From Poriferisodalis sp965208555 (lineage in GTDB: Bacteria; Actinomycetota; Acidimicrobiia; Acidimicrobiales; Poriferisodalaceae), in NCBI RefSeq assembly GCF_965208555.1, contig NZ_OZ242342.1:868001-932000 (forward strand): 64,000 bases of DNA, written 5' to 3'. Shown here piece by piece: positions 1 through 7,930 of the stretch; positions within the stretch are counted from its first letter, which is position 1, and every line of letters begins with the position of its first letter. The notes beneath the pieces are model-generated. The model ran no database searches and had not been told where the DNA came from. It saw nothing but the letters and a program-made list of their open reading frames with translations. The position numbers and the translations under genes are program-made.

Positions 1-380
1 GCGCCGGAGTTCTCGTGCATGTGCGCCAGCGCGGCCACATCGAGATCGGTCAGCACGTCGCCATTGAGCACCAGAAAGGTTCCCGTAATGCCGCTGGCCT
101 CCGCAGCAAATCGCACGGCACCTGCGGTGCCGCGAGGCTCCGGCTCGACTGCGATCTCATAGGGGAGCTGCGCGATGCGGCCCAGCGGGTACGCCGCGGT
201 GAATGCCTCAGCCCGGTAGCCCAGCGAGAGCACCACCTCGTCGACCCCGTGCCGCAACAGATGCTCGCAGACCCACTCGATCATCGGCCGCCCGCACACT
301 GGCAGCATCTGCTTGGGCGTGTCGTTGGTCAGCGGGCGCAGCCGGGTGCCGAAGCCGCCCAGCAGCAGGATCGCCTTCAC
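1..380 (-). CDS. Sugar-nucleotide nucleotidyltransferase (partial, N-terminal part)
   Basis: The reading frame starts with GTG at 380 and runs off the left edge, giving about 126 residues. It begins MKAILLLGGFGTRLRPLT, the NTP-binding signature of the glucose-1-phosphate thymidylyltransferase / mannose-1-phosphate guanylyltransferase family, followed by the conserved TPKQMLPVCGRPMIEW segment and a NGDVLTDLD metal-binding stretch. It would make an activated sugar (NDP-hexose) in the cytoplasm. Its start overlaps the stop of the upstream membrane-protein gene by 4 nt (GTGA), so the two are co-translated. The neighbouring UDP-sugar dehydrogenase and LCP ligase support a role in envelope polysaccharide synthesis. 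The substrate cannot be read from the fragment. Confidence 0.85.
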   Translation of the reverse strand, partial: MKAILLLGGFGTRLRPLTNDTPKQMLPVCGRPMIEWVCEHLLRHGVDEVVLSLGYRAEAFTAAYPLGRIAQLPYEIAVEPEPRGTAGAVRFAAEASGITGTFLVLNGDVLTDLDVAALAHMHENSG

Positions 381-1201
381 TCAGCAGGCTCTGAAGTCTC
401 CGACGGCTCGGAGGTGACGGGAAGGTCGCCCTCAAGCGGCTCGCTGCCGCCGCCGTCATCGAGCACCGGCCCCTCTTCGGTCGAGCCATCGATCAGCGGC
501 TGATCCTCCGGCGGCAGATTGAGGTAGGCCCGCAGGAATGCGTCGTCGGGCCGCGGAACGTCGGCGTTGTCCACGCTCGGGTGGACGAACGCGAACACGA
601 AGATCTGGCCGTCGTCGAGGAAGCGCACGTCGCGCAGGTCTTCGGTGAACGCCAGCGCTTTCTCCGCCTGCAGGGTCTCCCAGCGCATGATGCGCAACTC
701 GGCGCCCGGCTCGGCGACATCGGGGTCGTCGCTGCCGGGGTCGGGAGACGCACAACCCTCTCCGGACTCATCGAGAACGGTTCCGTCCGGCAGCTCGATC
801 CTGGAGTCGGTCAGCTCGAACTCGATCTCCCGCATGAACGCGCCCACGGTGGCGAACTGGCCTGTGACGCCGGTGTGGAAGGGGTGGATGTGGATGAGCC
901 CGTCACCATGGGTGTGAATGCCCGACTGGTCGTCGACATCGTTGGGGTAGAGGTCGAGGATGAAGTCGTCGCAGTCGTAGATCGCGTAGAGCGAATGCCA
1001 GTGATCGCCCAGGCGTGGCGGGCCCGCCGGAGCATTCGCAGATCGCTCATTGCGGGCCACCAGGATCAGCACGACACCCAAGAGGACGACGAGGAGCATT
1101 GCTGCCGGGAACAGGAAGTCGCGCCGGGGGCGAAAGCTCCTGCCGCCTCCGCCGGCGCTCGCTGCTTTGGCAACCTTCTTGGCAGCGGCTGATCTCGCCA
1201 T
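377..1201 (-). CDS. Membrane-anchored protein with histidine-rich motif, function unknown
   Basis: A 274-residue protein. A basic N-terminus is followed by one membrane segment (about residues 29-49), then an extracytoplasmic part holding GIHTHGDGLIHIHPF (His 96, 98, 104, 106, 109), which could bind a metal, and an acidic Pro/Glu/Ser tail. I chose ATG 1201 over upstream GTG 1261 because the extra residues would lie inside the inverted repeat at 1246-1325; a TAGCTT box lies 10 nt before the ATG. It overlaps the nucleotidyltransferase gene by 4 nt. I do not recognise a named family. The His cluster is visible, but metal binding is inference. Confidence 0.7.
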   Translation of the reverse strand: MARSAAAKKVAKAASAGGGGRSFRPRRDFLFPAAMLLVVLLGVVLILVARNERSANAPAGPPRLGDHWHSLYAIYDCDDFILDLYPNDVDDQSGIHTHGDGLIHIHPFHTGVTGQFATVGAFMREIEFELTDSRIELPDGTVLDESGEGCASPDPGSDDPDVAEPGAELRIMRWETLQAEKALAFTEDLRDVRFLDDGQIFVFAFVHPSVDNADVPRPDDAFLRAYLNLPPEDQPLIDGSTEEGPVLDDGGGSEPLEGDLPVTSEPSETSEPAE

Positions 1202-1245
1202 ACGGGGCGACAAGCTACCGGCGCTCGGAGCCAATGGGTGCGCCC

Positions 1246-1325
1246 GCGGCGGAGGCGGCACGAGATTCTGCGACCAGCGATCCAGCAGGTCGCAACGTCG
1301 CAGAATCTCGTGCCGCCTCCGCCGC
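1246..1325. repeat. Perfect 28-bp inverted repeat (hairpin element)
   Basis: Arms 1246-1273 and 1298-1325 are exact reverse complements, separated by a 24-nt loop. The loop edge adds a second, alternative pairing (TGCGACC 1269-1275 with GGTCGCA 1288-1294). The element lies between ugd and the next minus-strand gene. There is no T-tract as expected for an intrinsic terminator. Its GCGGAGGCGGCA core also occurs at 14029-14040 and 37957-37968. It may be a small mobile or REP-like palindrome, or a transcript-end hairpin. Confidence 0.8.
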
Positions 1326-1354
1326 TATGGCATCAGTTCGTTCACGCGCCGGCG

Positions 1355-2728
1355 TTACCGCCGGCCGAGTCCCTCGTAGGCGAAGCCTGCGGCGCGCAGC
1401 TCGATGGGATCGAGCAGGTTGCGTGCGTCCACGATGCGAGCCGCGGTCATCAGCGATGCTGCTCGCGGCCAGTCGAGGGCCGCGAATTCGGGCCACTCGG
1501 TCAGCACGACCGCGACATCGGCACCGTTCAGAGCTTCGTACACCGAGCCGCGGACGCCTAGTGCCGCCGGCAGCTGCGAGGCCATGTCCGGATGATCATC
1601 GAGGTCGCCCACAGCCGGGTCGTATGCCACGAGGCGCGCCCCCGTCGCACTGAGCCGATCGACAACCCTCAGCGCAGGAGAACCGCGCAGGTCGTCGGTC
1701 CCGGCTTTGAAGGTCAGCCCCATCACGGCCACGGTGATGCCGTGAAGGTCGGGGGGCCGCACGGCCCCGTCACCGGAATCAGGATCAACCCGCTCGTTCG
1801 GTCCGTCGGCCACCATGCGGGCAACTTTGGCCACCACCCGATCGAGCTGCTGCTCGTTGACTGCGATGACCCCTTCGAGCAGGTCGAAGACGTAACCCGC
1901 GTCGTTGGCGACCGACACCAGGGCACGCGTGTCCTTCGGCAGGCACGAACCGCCCCAGCCTGGACCGGGTTGCAGGTACGCGGAGCCGATGCGGTGATCG
2001 GTACCCACCCCGGCCAGCACCGTGTCGACGTCGGCGCCGACCGCTTCGCATACGGCGGCGAGCGCATTCACGAAGGAGACCTTGGCGGCCAGGAAGGCGT
2101 TCGCTGCGTACTTGACGGTTTCGGCCGACGTGGGATCACCGAGGATCACCGGCGCTTCCACATCTCCGTACAGCTCTGCGACCCGACGTGCCACTGAGGG
2201 ATCGTCGGCCCCGATGACGATCCGATCGGGTGCCAGGAAATCGGCCACCGCCGAGCCTTCCCGCAAGAACTCGGGGTTGGAGGCCAGCGCCACATCGGTC
2301 CGCCCGAGCGCTGCCGCGATCTTGGGGGCGGTGCCCACCGGAACCGTCGACTTCGTCACGACGACCGAGCCAGGCTGCAGCCGTGATGCCACCGAATCGA
2401 GTGCTGCCATCAAGTAGCTCAGCTCGGTCTCGCCGTCCGCACGCAGCGGCGTCGGCACGCAGACGAAGACGAAGTCGCATGCAGCCGCGACAGCCTCGGC
2501 CGAGATCACGAACCGTAGGCGGCGCTGGGCGATGCCGTCCCTCACCAGCCGATCGAGACCGTTCTCGCGAATCGGCACGATGCCGGCCGACAGCGACGCC
2601 ACCTTGGCCCGGTCGATGTCGGCACAGATGACGTCATGGCCGAGATGGGCGAAGCAGGCAGCCGTGGTGAGGCCGACGTAGCCGGCGCCGACCACGAGAA
2701 TGCGGTGTTCGGACGATGGGTCGCTCAT
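1355..2728 (-). CDS. ugd: UDP-glucose/GDP-mannose 6-dehydrogenase family
   Basis: A 457-residue NAD-dependent sugar-nucleotide dehydrogenase that oxidises the C6 alcohol of an NDP-sugar to a uronate. The N-terminal Rossmann motif GAGYVGLTTAACFAHLGHDV is intact. The catalytic cysteine lies in PGPGWGGSCLPKDTRAL, and the C-terminal UDP-binding domain carries GLTFKAGTDDLRGSP. Full length for the family. Its start overlaps the stop of the LCP gene by 4 nt (2725-2728), so it is the third gene of the lpdA-LCP-ugd operon. It should supply a uronic-acid precursor for the envelope glycopolymer. UDP-glucose is the likeliest substrate. Confidence 0.92.
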   Translation of the reverse strand: MSDPSSEHRILVVGAGYVGLTTAACFAHLGHDVICADIDRAKVASLSAGIVPIRENGLDRLVRDGIAQRRLRFVISAEAVAAACDFVFVCVPTPLRADGETELSYLMAALDSVASRLQPGSVVVTKSTVPVGTAPKIAAALGRTDVALASNPEFLREGSAVADFLAPDRIVIGADDPSVARRVAELYGDVEAPVILGDPTSAETVKYAANAFLAAKVSFVNALAAVCEAVGADVDTVLAGVGTDHRIGSAYLQPGPGWGGSCLPKDTRALVSVANDAGYVFDLLEGVIAVNEQQLDRVVAKVARMVADGPNERVDPDSGDGAVRPPDLHGITVAVMGLTFKAGTDDLRGSPALRVVDRLSATGARLVAYDPAVGDLDDHPDMASQLPAALGVRGSVYEALNGADVAVVLTEWPEFAALDWPRAASLMTAARIVDARNLLDPIELRAAGFAYEGLGRR

Positions 2729-4329
2729 GGCACAAGCCGATCGGCAGACGGCACGTCGACCCTCCGGTAGCCCGGATCGACGCGAGGCGGCTCGTCGCCG
2801 ACGTGCAGGATCACCGTGGTTGCGTCGAGCTGAGCATGGCCGGCGAAGTCTGGCACAGGTACCAGATGACTGGCCAGCAAGCCAGCCGCCAGACGCCCCT
2901 GCGGAGCCAGATAGACGACGGTGCCCTGCGGTGGGTCGCCGATGCCCTCGGGCACGGCCCCCGCCGCCACGGCGTCGAACCCGAGCTCAGAGAGCGCCGC
3001 CGCAACCCGGTGCCGCGCGGCGCCGGTGACCTGCACCCGCACGCGCGACTCGACGACGTCGTCCCATCCGATGCCCCGGAACACATCCAGGACGCGTTGA
3101 TTGTGCTCAGCGCGCTGCGGGTCGAGCCCGAGCGACCATCTCACGGGCTCGTGTACGTCCACCACCCGCAGCTTGTAGTCCTCGACGTCGGCATCGACAT
3201 CGATGCCGACGAACTCGTCGGCGAGCCTCCGGCCGTCGCTCGCAATGCTCAGCGTGTCGGATGTGGATACGTGGTCGGCTGCGATGTCCAGCACCGCGAG
3301 CAGGTTGATCGGGTTGGCGAGCAACACCGGTGCGACTTGGGCAGCAGCGGTGCGCATGAACTCACGCTGGCGGTCAGTGCGGGCGAGATCGTTCCAGGCG
3401 CCGTGGCGCTGCCAGGTGCCATCAGGCAGCTGCTCTTCGAGATGACGGCTGCGGACGTATGCGAGCGCCTGCCTGCCGTCGAGGAGGTAGGTGCCCGCCC
3501 CGGTGACGAACCCGCTGCGGCTCTCGGTCGGATCGGTCGCGTTCTCCTTGGGCTGGTCACGCAGTGGCCGGCCGAAGGTCATCTCAACGCCGCCGACAGC
3601 GTCCACCAGCCGCAAGAACGCCTGGAAGTCCACCTCGACGAAGTGCTGCAGGGTGATGTCGAGGTTCTCCTCGACGGTGTCGATCAGGCGTGCGGCGCGC
3701 CCCGCCGTCGTACGGTCGCGGTTGTAGGCGCTGTTGATCTTGGCGACGACGCCGGTGCCGGCGATGTCGCTGGTGCCGGCGATCTCGGCCGCCAGGTCCC
3801 GCGGGATGGACATCATCGCCGCAGTGCCGTCGTCGCGCAGGCGGATCACCATGATCACGTCCGCGAGCCGATTGAAGTCGGAGTGGCCAGCGCGCAGCGG
3901 ATCGTCAGCAGCGAGCCCCACGGGGCTGTCCGTGCCGACGATCAGGTAGTTCTCGCCGGCCGGACCGCCCGGCAGCACTGGCTCGCCCGCTTGCACGTCG
4001 GCGGCGGCTGACGAGTCCGACTGGTCGCCTGGCCCGTCGCCGGATCCGACGCCGTCGCCCGCGATGCCTCCCTGGTCGCTGCTCGCATCGCCTCCGCTTG
4101 TCGAGCTGTCGGGATTCGCCTCCATGGTGCCCGGCAGATCCATCAGCACATCGGCGGCAGTCACCGGCCGCTGAGGAGCAGACGTCAGCACGTCAGCCAA
4201 CTCGTGGCGCTCAATCCGGCCGAGCTGCAGCAGCACGTAGGCAGACACGCCGGTTGCCGCCGCACCCATGAGCGTCAGCACTGCCAGTGAGATCAGAATG
4301 AGGCGAGACCGCCAGCTGCGGTGCTTCAC
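2725..4329 (-). CDS. LytR-CpsA-Psr (LCP) family glycopolymer ligase
   Basis: A 534-residue protein with an N-terminal membrane anchor (about residues 11-33). After an acidic Ser/Gly/Asp linker comes the LCP catalytic domain: NYLIVGTDS, then DVIMVIRL, SIPRDL and KINSAYN. A second region near the C-terminus resembles the LytR_C domain. LCP proteins transfer undecaprenyl-linked glycopolymers to peptidoglycan outside the membrane. The GTG start (4329) overlaps the upstream lpdA stop by 4 nt, and the stop overlaps ugd. The operon context with ugd and a nucleotidyltransferase fits wall-polysaccharide attachment. Confidence 0.9.
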   Translation of the reverse strand: MKHRSWRSRLILISLAVLTLMGAAATGVSAYVLLQLGRIERHELADVLTSAPQRPVTAADVLMDLPGTMEANPDSSTSGGDASSDQGGIAGDGVGSGDGPGDQSDSSAAADVQAGEPVLPGGPAGENYLIVGTDSPVGLAADDPLRAGHSDFNRLADVIMVIRLRDDGTAAMMSIPRDLAAEIAGTSDIAGTGVVAKINSAYNRDRTTAGRAARLIDTVEENLDITLQHFVEVDFQAFLRLVDAVGGVEMTFGRPLRDQPKENATDPTESRSGFVTGAGTYLLDGRQALAYVRSRHLEEQLPDGTWQRHGAWNDLARTDRQREFMRTAAAQVAPVLLANPINLLAVLDIAADHVSTSDTLSIASDGRRLADEFVGIDVDADVEDYKLRVVDVHEPVRWSLGLDPQRAEHNQRVLDVFRGIGWDDVVESRVRVQVTGAARHRVAAALSELGFDAVAAGAVPEGIGDPPQGTVVYLAPQGRLAAGLLASHLVPVPDFAGHAQLDATTVILHVGDEPPRVDPGYRRVDVPSADRLVP

Positions 4330-5693
4330 TCAGCTGCCTCGGAGAGCGCCTCGCTCAGGGACGGATACACGAACAAGCTCTCGGCGATGTCCTGGACGCG
4401 CAGGTTCGCGCTGACGGCCAGCGCCACCACCGAGATCAGCTCGGCCGCGTGGCGGCCCACGATTGAACCGCCCAGCACCTGACCCGTCAGCGGATCGGAC
4501 ACGATCTTGACGAAACCGCGGGGGTTCTCCTCGATGAGTGCCTTGGCGTTCGCGCCGAACGGCACCTTCGTGACACGGATCTTGCGACCCGTGGCGAACG
4601 CCTCCGCCTCGGCGAGCCCGACATCGGCAATCTCAGGCTCGGTGAAGATGGCAGATGCCGCCTTGTCGTAGTCGAGATGGCGGTGCGGGCGGGTTTCGTG
4701 CAGGCCCATCGCGTGCTCGACGATCTTGCGCCCCTGCATGGCCGCCACCGACGAGAGCGGCAGTTTGCCCGACAGGTCACCGGCGGCGTAGATGCTCGGC
4801 ACTGACGAGCACAGGTTGTGGTCCACCTCCACGTACCCCTCGCCGTCGACTCGAACCTCGGTGTTCTCCAGTCCCAGACCGTCGCTGTTGGGGATGGAGC
4901 CGATGGCGAGCAGGGCGTGCGTTGCCCGCACCGTGCGCCCGTCGCTGCAGATGACATCGACGATGTCACCGTCGCGCACGATGCTCGTGGCGCGCGCGCC
5001 CTTGAGCATGGCCACGCCCAGATCGCTGAACGTCTGCTCCAGCACGGCGGCGGCTTCGGGGTCCTTGTGCGGCAGGACCTGCTGCCGGCTCACGATCAGC
5101 GTGACCCGGGAGCCCAGCGAGGTGAACATGTGCACGAACTCCACGCCGGTCACCCCTGAGCCCACCACGACGAGATGCTCGGGAAGCTCTGCGGGCGGGT
5201 ACGCGTCACGCGTGGTCAGGATCCGCTCGCCGTCGATGGGCGCCCACTCGGGGATGCGAGGACGGCTGCCGGTCGACAGCACGACGACATCGGCCGACAG
5301 CTCCACCGCGCCGTCGGCGGTGTCTGCGCAGATTTCGTTGGGCCCGAGCAGGCGGCCCGAGCCCGACAGGATCCGCACGCCCTGGCTGACCAGCATCTGG
5401 CGGGCGACCTCCGCGAGGCGGTCTTCGATATCGCCGATGCGCTGGCGAAGGTGCGGAGTGTCCACCGACGTGGACACATTGGCCAGGCCCAGCTCGTCAA
5501 GATGGCCGGCGAAGCTCAGCGCCGAGCCGGTGGCGATCATGGTCTTCGACGGCACGCAGTCCCGCAGGTGGGCGGAACCGCCCACGATGTCGCGCTCGAT
5601 GAGCGTCACGTCCGCGCCGTAGCGCGCCGCGTAGGTGGCGGCCGAGTGGCCCGCCGGGCCGCCGCCGATCACGACGAAGCGCTTCTGGGCCAT
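4326..5693 (-). CDS. lpdA: NAD(P)H-quinone reductase of the flavoprotein disulfide reductase fold (LpdA type)
   Basis: A 455-residue FAD/NAD-binding protein. The FAD motif GGGPAGHSAATYAA is followed by GGSAHLRDCVPSKT, where true lipoamide dehydrogenases have Cys-x4-Cys. Here the first cysteine is Ala41 and only Cys46 remains. Mycobacterial LpdA (Rv3303c type) shows the same loss and acts as an NAD(P)H:quinone oxidoreductase, so this is a family trait and not damage. The second Rossmann motif is GSGVTGVEFVHMF. It heads the operon, with a TACGCT box 8 nt before the ATG and no Shine-Dalgarno. The real E3 for the pyruvate dehydrogenase complex is the separate gene at 24150-25613. Confidence 0.87.
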   Translation of the reverse strand: MAQKRFVVIGGGPAGHSAATYAARYGADVTLIERDIVGGSAHLRDCVPSKTMIATGSALSFAGHLDELGLANVSTSVDTPHLRQRIGDIEDRLAEVARQMLVSQGVRILSGSGRLLGPNEICADTADGAVELSADVVVLSTGSRPRIPEWAPIDGERILTTRDAYPPAELPEHLVVVGSGVTGVEFVHMFTSLGSRVTLIVSRQQVLPHKDPEAAAVLEQTFSDLGVAMLKGARATSIVRDGDIVDVICSDGRTVRATHALLAIGSIPNSDGLGLENTEVRVDGEGYVEVDHNLCSSVPSIYAAGDLSGKLPLSSVAAMQGRKIVEHAMGLHETRPHRHLDYDKAASAIFTEPEIADVGLAEAEAFATGRKIRVTKVPFGANAKALIEENPRGFVKIVSDPLTGQVLGGSIVGRHAAELISVVALAVSANLRVQDIAESLFVYPSLSEALSEAAE

Positions 5694-5701
5694 GGACCCG
5701 C

Positions 5702-5707
5702 AGCGTA
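5702..5707 (-). promoter_or_regulatory. -10 box of lpdA (leaderless)
   Basis: TACGCT read on the minus strand, 8 nt before ATG 5693. There is no Shine-Dalgarno sequence between them, so transcription probably starts at or near the start codon. Confidence 0.5.
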
Positions 5708-5753
5708 CCGGTGCCCCCCGGCCTCACTGTCGTCGCGGCCCCGCCGGGCTGGC

Positions 5754-6917
5754 TCAGCTCAGCGTGGGGCTGCAGAGACCGTCGAGCTCGCTGACGGTGA
5801 TGCGCTCGCGATTGGCGTAGGTGACCTCGTTGGCGGGGTCGGCACGCAGCCGGAACTCGCGGAAGGTCATCTCCAGGGAGTCGAAGGCGACAATACGGCC
5901 GGACAGCGAATCGCCGACGCCGAGTATCAGCTTGATGGTCTCGAGCGCCTGGATCGAGCCCACGATTCCCGGCAGCACGCCGAGCACCCCGGCCTCCGCG
6001 CACGACGGGGCAAGCTCTGCGGGCGGGGGCTCGGGCAGGTAGTCGCGATAGGTCGGGCCGTTCTGCGGATCGAACACGGTGACCTGGCCTTCGAAGCGGA
6101 AGATCGAGCCGTGCACCACGGGAATGCCCAGCTTCACCGAAGCGTCGTTGAGCAGGTACCGGCTCGGGAAGTTGTCCGCGCCGTCCACGATCACGTCCCA
6201 GCCCGACAGAATCTCCATCACATTGTCAGCACCCAGCCGCGTGTCGTAGGTGACCACGTTGACGTCGGGGTTGAGCGCCGTCAGGGTTTTCTTGGCCGAG
6301 TCCACCTTGCGGTCGCCGACACGATCCACGTTGTGGAGAATCTGGCGCTGCAGGTTGGACTCGTCGACCACGTCCATGTCGATCACGCCGAGTGTGCCGA
6401 CACCGGCAGCAGCCAGATAGAGCGCAGCCGGCGAGCCGAGGCCGCCTGCGCCGAGCATGAGCACTCTGGCCTCGAGCAGCTTGAGCTGCCCGGCTTCGCC
6501 CACCTCGGGCAGCAACAGATGACGCTGGTACCGGTTCCGCTGCTCGGGGCCGAGCGAAGCCGGGGTCGACCACGGGCGGCCCTCGTCCTTCCAGCGACCG
6601 AAGCCACCGTCCATCGAGACCGAATTGGGATAGCCCAGCTCGGCGAGCGTCTTGGCGGCGAAGGCCGACCGGACACCGCCGGCGCAGTAGATGATGATCT
6701 CCGCATCGTGGTCGGGCACGCGGTTCTCGATCTGGGCCTCCAAGTGCCCGCGCGGAATGTGGATCGCGTCTGCGAGCGCGCCTTGCTCGTACTCGTCGGG
6801 CTCGCGCACGTCGAGCACAACAGGCGAGCGCTCGTCGATCCATCCGGCTGCGGTCGCCGTATCAATCTCGGTGATCTCGCGCTTGGTGGCTGTCAGCAGT
6901 TCGCGGAACGAGGGCAT
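5754..6917 (-). CDS. Rhodanese-ThiF/MoeB fusion (sulfur-carrier adenylyltransferase/sulfurtransferase)
   Basis: 387 residues. Residues 15-115 form a rhodanese domain with active-site Cys78 in YCAGGVRS. Residues 120-370 form a ThiF/MoeB E1-like domain with LMLGAGGLGSPA, ESNLQRQILHN and the catalytic Asp in DGADNF. This order is the reverse of MoeZ/Uba4, where rhodanese is C-terminal. The usual zinc CxxC pairs are gone: TYRDYLPEPPP replaces CxxCLFPEPPP and no CxxC is seen near the C-terminus; Cys306 of APSCAEAG is kept. It should adenylate the C-terminal Gly-Gly of a ThiS/MoaD-like carrier and pass on sulfur for cofactor synthesis. A clear GGGAGG site precedes ATG 6917. Confidence 0.85.
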   Translation of the reverse strand: MPSFRELLTATKREITEIDTATAAGWIDERSPVVLDVREPDEYEQGALADAIHIPRGHLEAQIENRVPDHDAEIIIYCAGGVRSAFAAKTLAELGYPNSVSMDGGFGRWKDEGRPWSTPASLGPEQRNRYQRHLLLPEVGEAGQLKLLEARVLMLGAGGLGSPAALYLAAAGVGTLGVIDMDVVDESNLQRQILHNVDRVGDRKVDSAKKTLTALNPDVNVVTYDTRLGADNVMEILSGWDVIVDGADNFPSRYLLNDASVKLGIPVVHGSIFRFEGQVTVFDPQNGPTYRDYLPEPPPAELAPSCAEAGVLGVLPGIVGSIQALETIKLILGVGDSLSGRIVAFDSLEMTFREFRLRADPANEVTYANRERITVSELDGLCSPTLS

Positions 6918-7022
6918 CGGGGCCTCCCTGTTCGTCGCTTGGAGTCGCGTTCGGTAGCGCCCAGTCCTCCGACCAGGCTCGGGCCCTAAATCCTACCTAT
7001 CCGGTCGGGAATTGGTCGCCGG

Positions 7023-7820
7023 TCACGCGAGGCGGGGCGCGCCGCCGCAGATCTGGGGGAGCACTTCGGAGATCGACCGGCGGAGCACCATGTCGGCGAG
7101 GTGGTCCATCTCGGTGGGCTCGGCGTTGACGATCACGATGCGCGCCCCGGCGGATTTGGCCGCCGGCACCACCGCAGCGATGGGGTACACGGCCAGCGTG
7201 GTGCCCACCGCCAGCATCAGATCGCAGTTCTCGGCCGCGATCTGCGCTCGCAGCAGGTCCCGTGCAACGAGCTGCTGGCCGAAGCTGATGGTTGCGCTCT
7301 TGAGAATCCCGCCGCAGACGGGACACGGCGGGTCGTCCTCGCCGAGCCGTACGCGATCGAGCACCACACCCATCTCGGCTCGGTAGTCGCACTCCAGGCA
7401 GGCAACCTCGCGGATGGTGCCATGCACCTCCACGATCTTGTCGGGGTCGGATCCGGCGTCGTGGTGCAGCCCGTCCACGTTCTGCGTCAGCAGCGACACC
7501 AGCTTGCGCCGGCGCTCCAGCTGCACCAGGGCCCGGTGCCCCTCGTTGGGCTCAGCGCCCCACGCGCGGTGGTCCATGCGCGCCCGCCAGGCCAGCACGC
7601 GCACCTCAGGATCGGCCAGGTAGTTCTGCAGGGTCGCCTGCTTCTCCGCGGCGGGGTTCTTGGTCCACACGCCGTTGGGGCCGCGGAAATCCGGGATTCC
7701 CGAGTCCGTGGAGATCCCGGCGCCGGTCAGCACCGTGACGGCGCTCGCCTCGTCGATCCAACCGGCCACCGTCCGCACATCGTCCTCGAAGCCGGATCCG
7801 GAGTTGGTCCCCGTGCTCAT
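7023..7820 (-). CDS. cobB: NAD-dependent protein deacylase, sirtuin family
   Basis: 265 residues. The NAD-binding signature VLTGAGISTDSGIPDFRG and the catalytic TQNVDGLHHDAGS are intact, as is the zinc-binding Cys-x2-Cys...Cys-x2-Cys set (CLEC and CPVC). Sirtuins remove acetyl or other acyl groups from lysines using NAD, often reversing the acetylation of acyl-CoA synthetases. Full length. The start at 7820 faces an AT-rich divergent region. A CAGACT box 7 nt upstream and no Shine-Dalgarno suggest a leaderless message. A regulatory sirtuin near acyl-CoA genes is plausible, but its target cannot be named. Confidence 0.93.
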   Translation of the reverse strand: MSTGTNSGSGFEDDVRTVAGWIDEASAVTVLTGAGISTDSGIPDFRGPNGVWTKNPAAEKQATLQNYLADPEVRVLAWRARMDHRAWGAEPNEGHRALVQLERRRKLVSLLTQNVDGLHHDAGSDPDKIVEVHGTIREVACLECDYRAEMGVVLDRVRLGEDDPPCPVCGGILKSATISFGQQLVARDLLRAQIAAENCDLMLAVGTTLAVYPIAAVVPAAKSAGARIVIVNAEPTEMDHLADMVLRRSISEVLPQICGGAPRLA

Positions 7821-7861
7821 GTCTCACAGTCTGACTGATGGTGCGGCACCGGGTTTGACGG

Positions 7862-7918
7862 GCGTTATGTACTTTACAATATATTTCATTATGTATCAAT
7901 ATTTTCTGATATACAAGA
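7862..7918. promoter_or_regulatory. AT-rich divergent promoter region with direct repeats
   Basis: About 57 nt of strongly AT-rich sequence in otherwise GC-rich DNA, between cobB (minus) and the gene at 7931 (plus). It contains TTATGTA twice (7865-7871 and 7889-7895, 24 nt apart, about two helical turns), an imperfect GTATCA/TGATATAC palindrome (7893-7913), and -10-like TTTACAATATA. It looks like a regulator-binding promoter. Confidence 0.5.
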
Positions 7919-7930
7919 ACTGGGCCGCGG

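Noticed and set aside
2716..4011. Plus-strand open frame of about 430 codons
   Set aside because: It is the antisense of the LCP gene, which has clear domains.
4326..5693. Degenerate E3 because the first redox cysteine is missing
   Set aside because: Loss of that cysteine is normal in LpdA-type NAD(P)H:quinone reductases.
5175..6989. Long plus-strand open frame (about 604 codons)
   Set aside because: It is the antisense of lpdA and the rhodanese-ThiF gene in GC-rich DNA. The product is Arg/Gly/His/Ala-rich without any motif.
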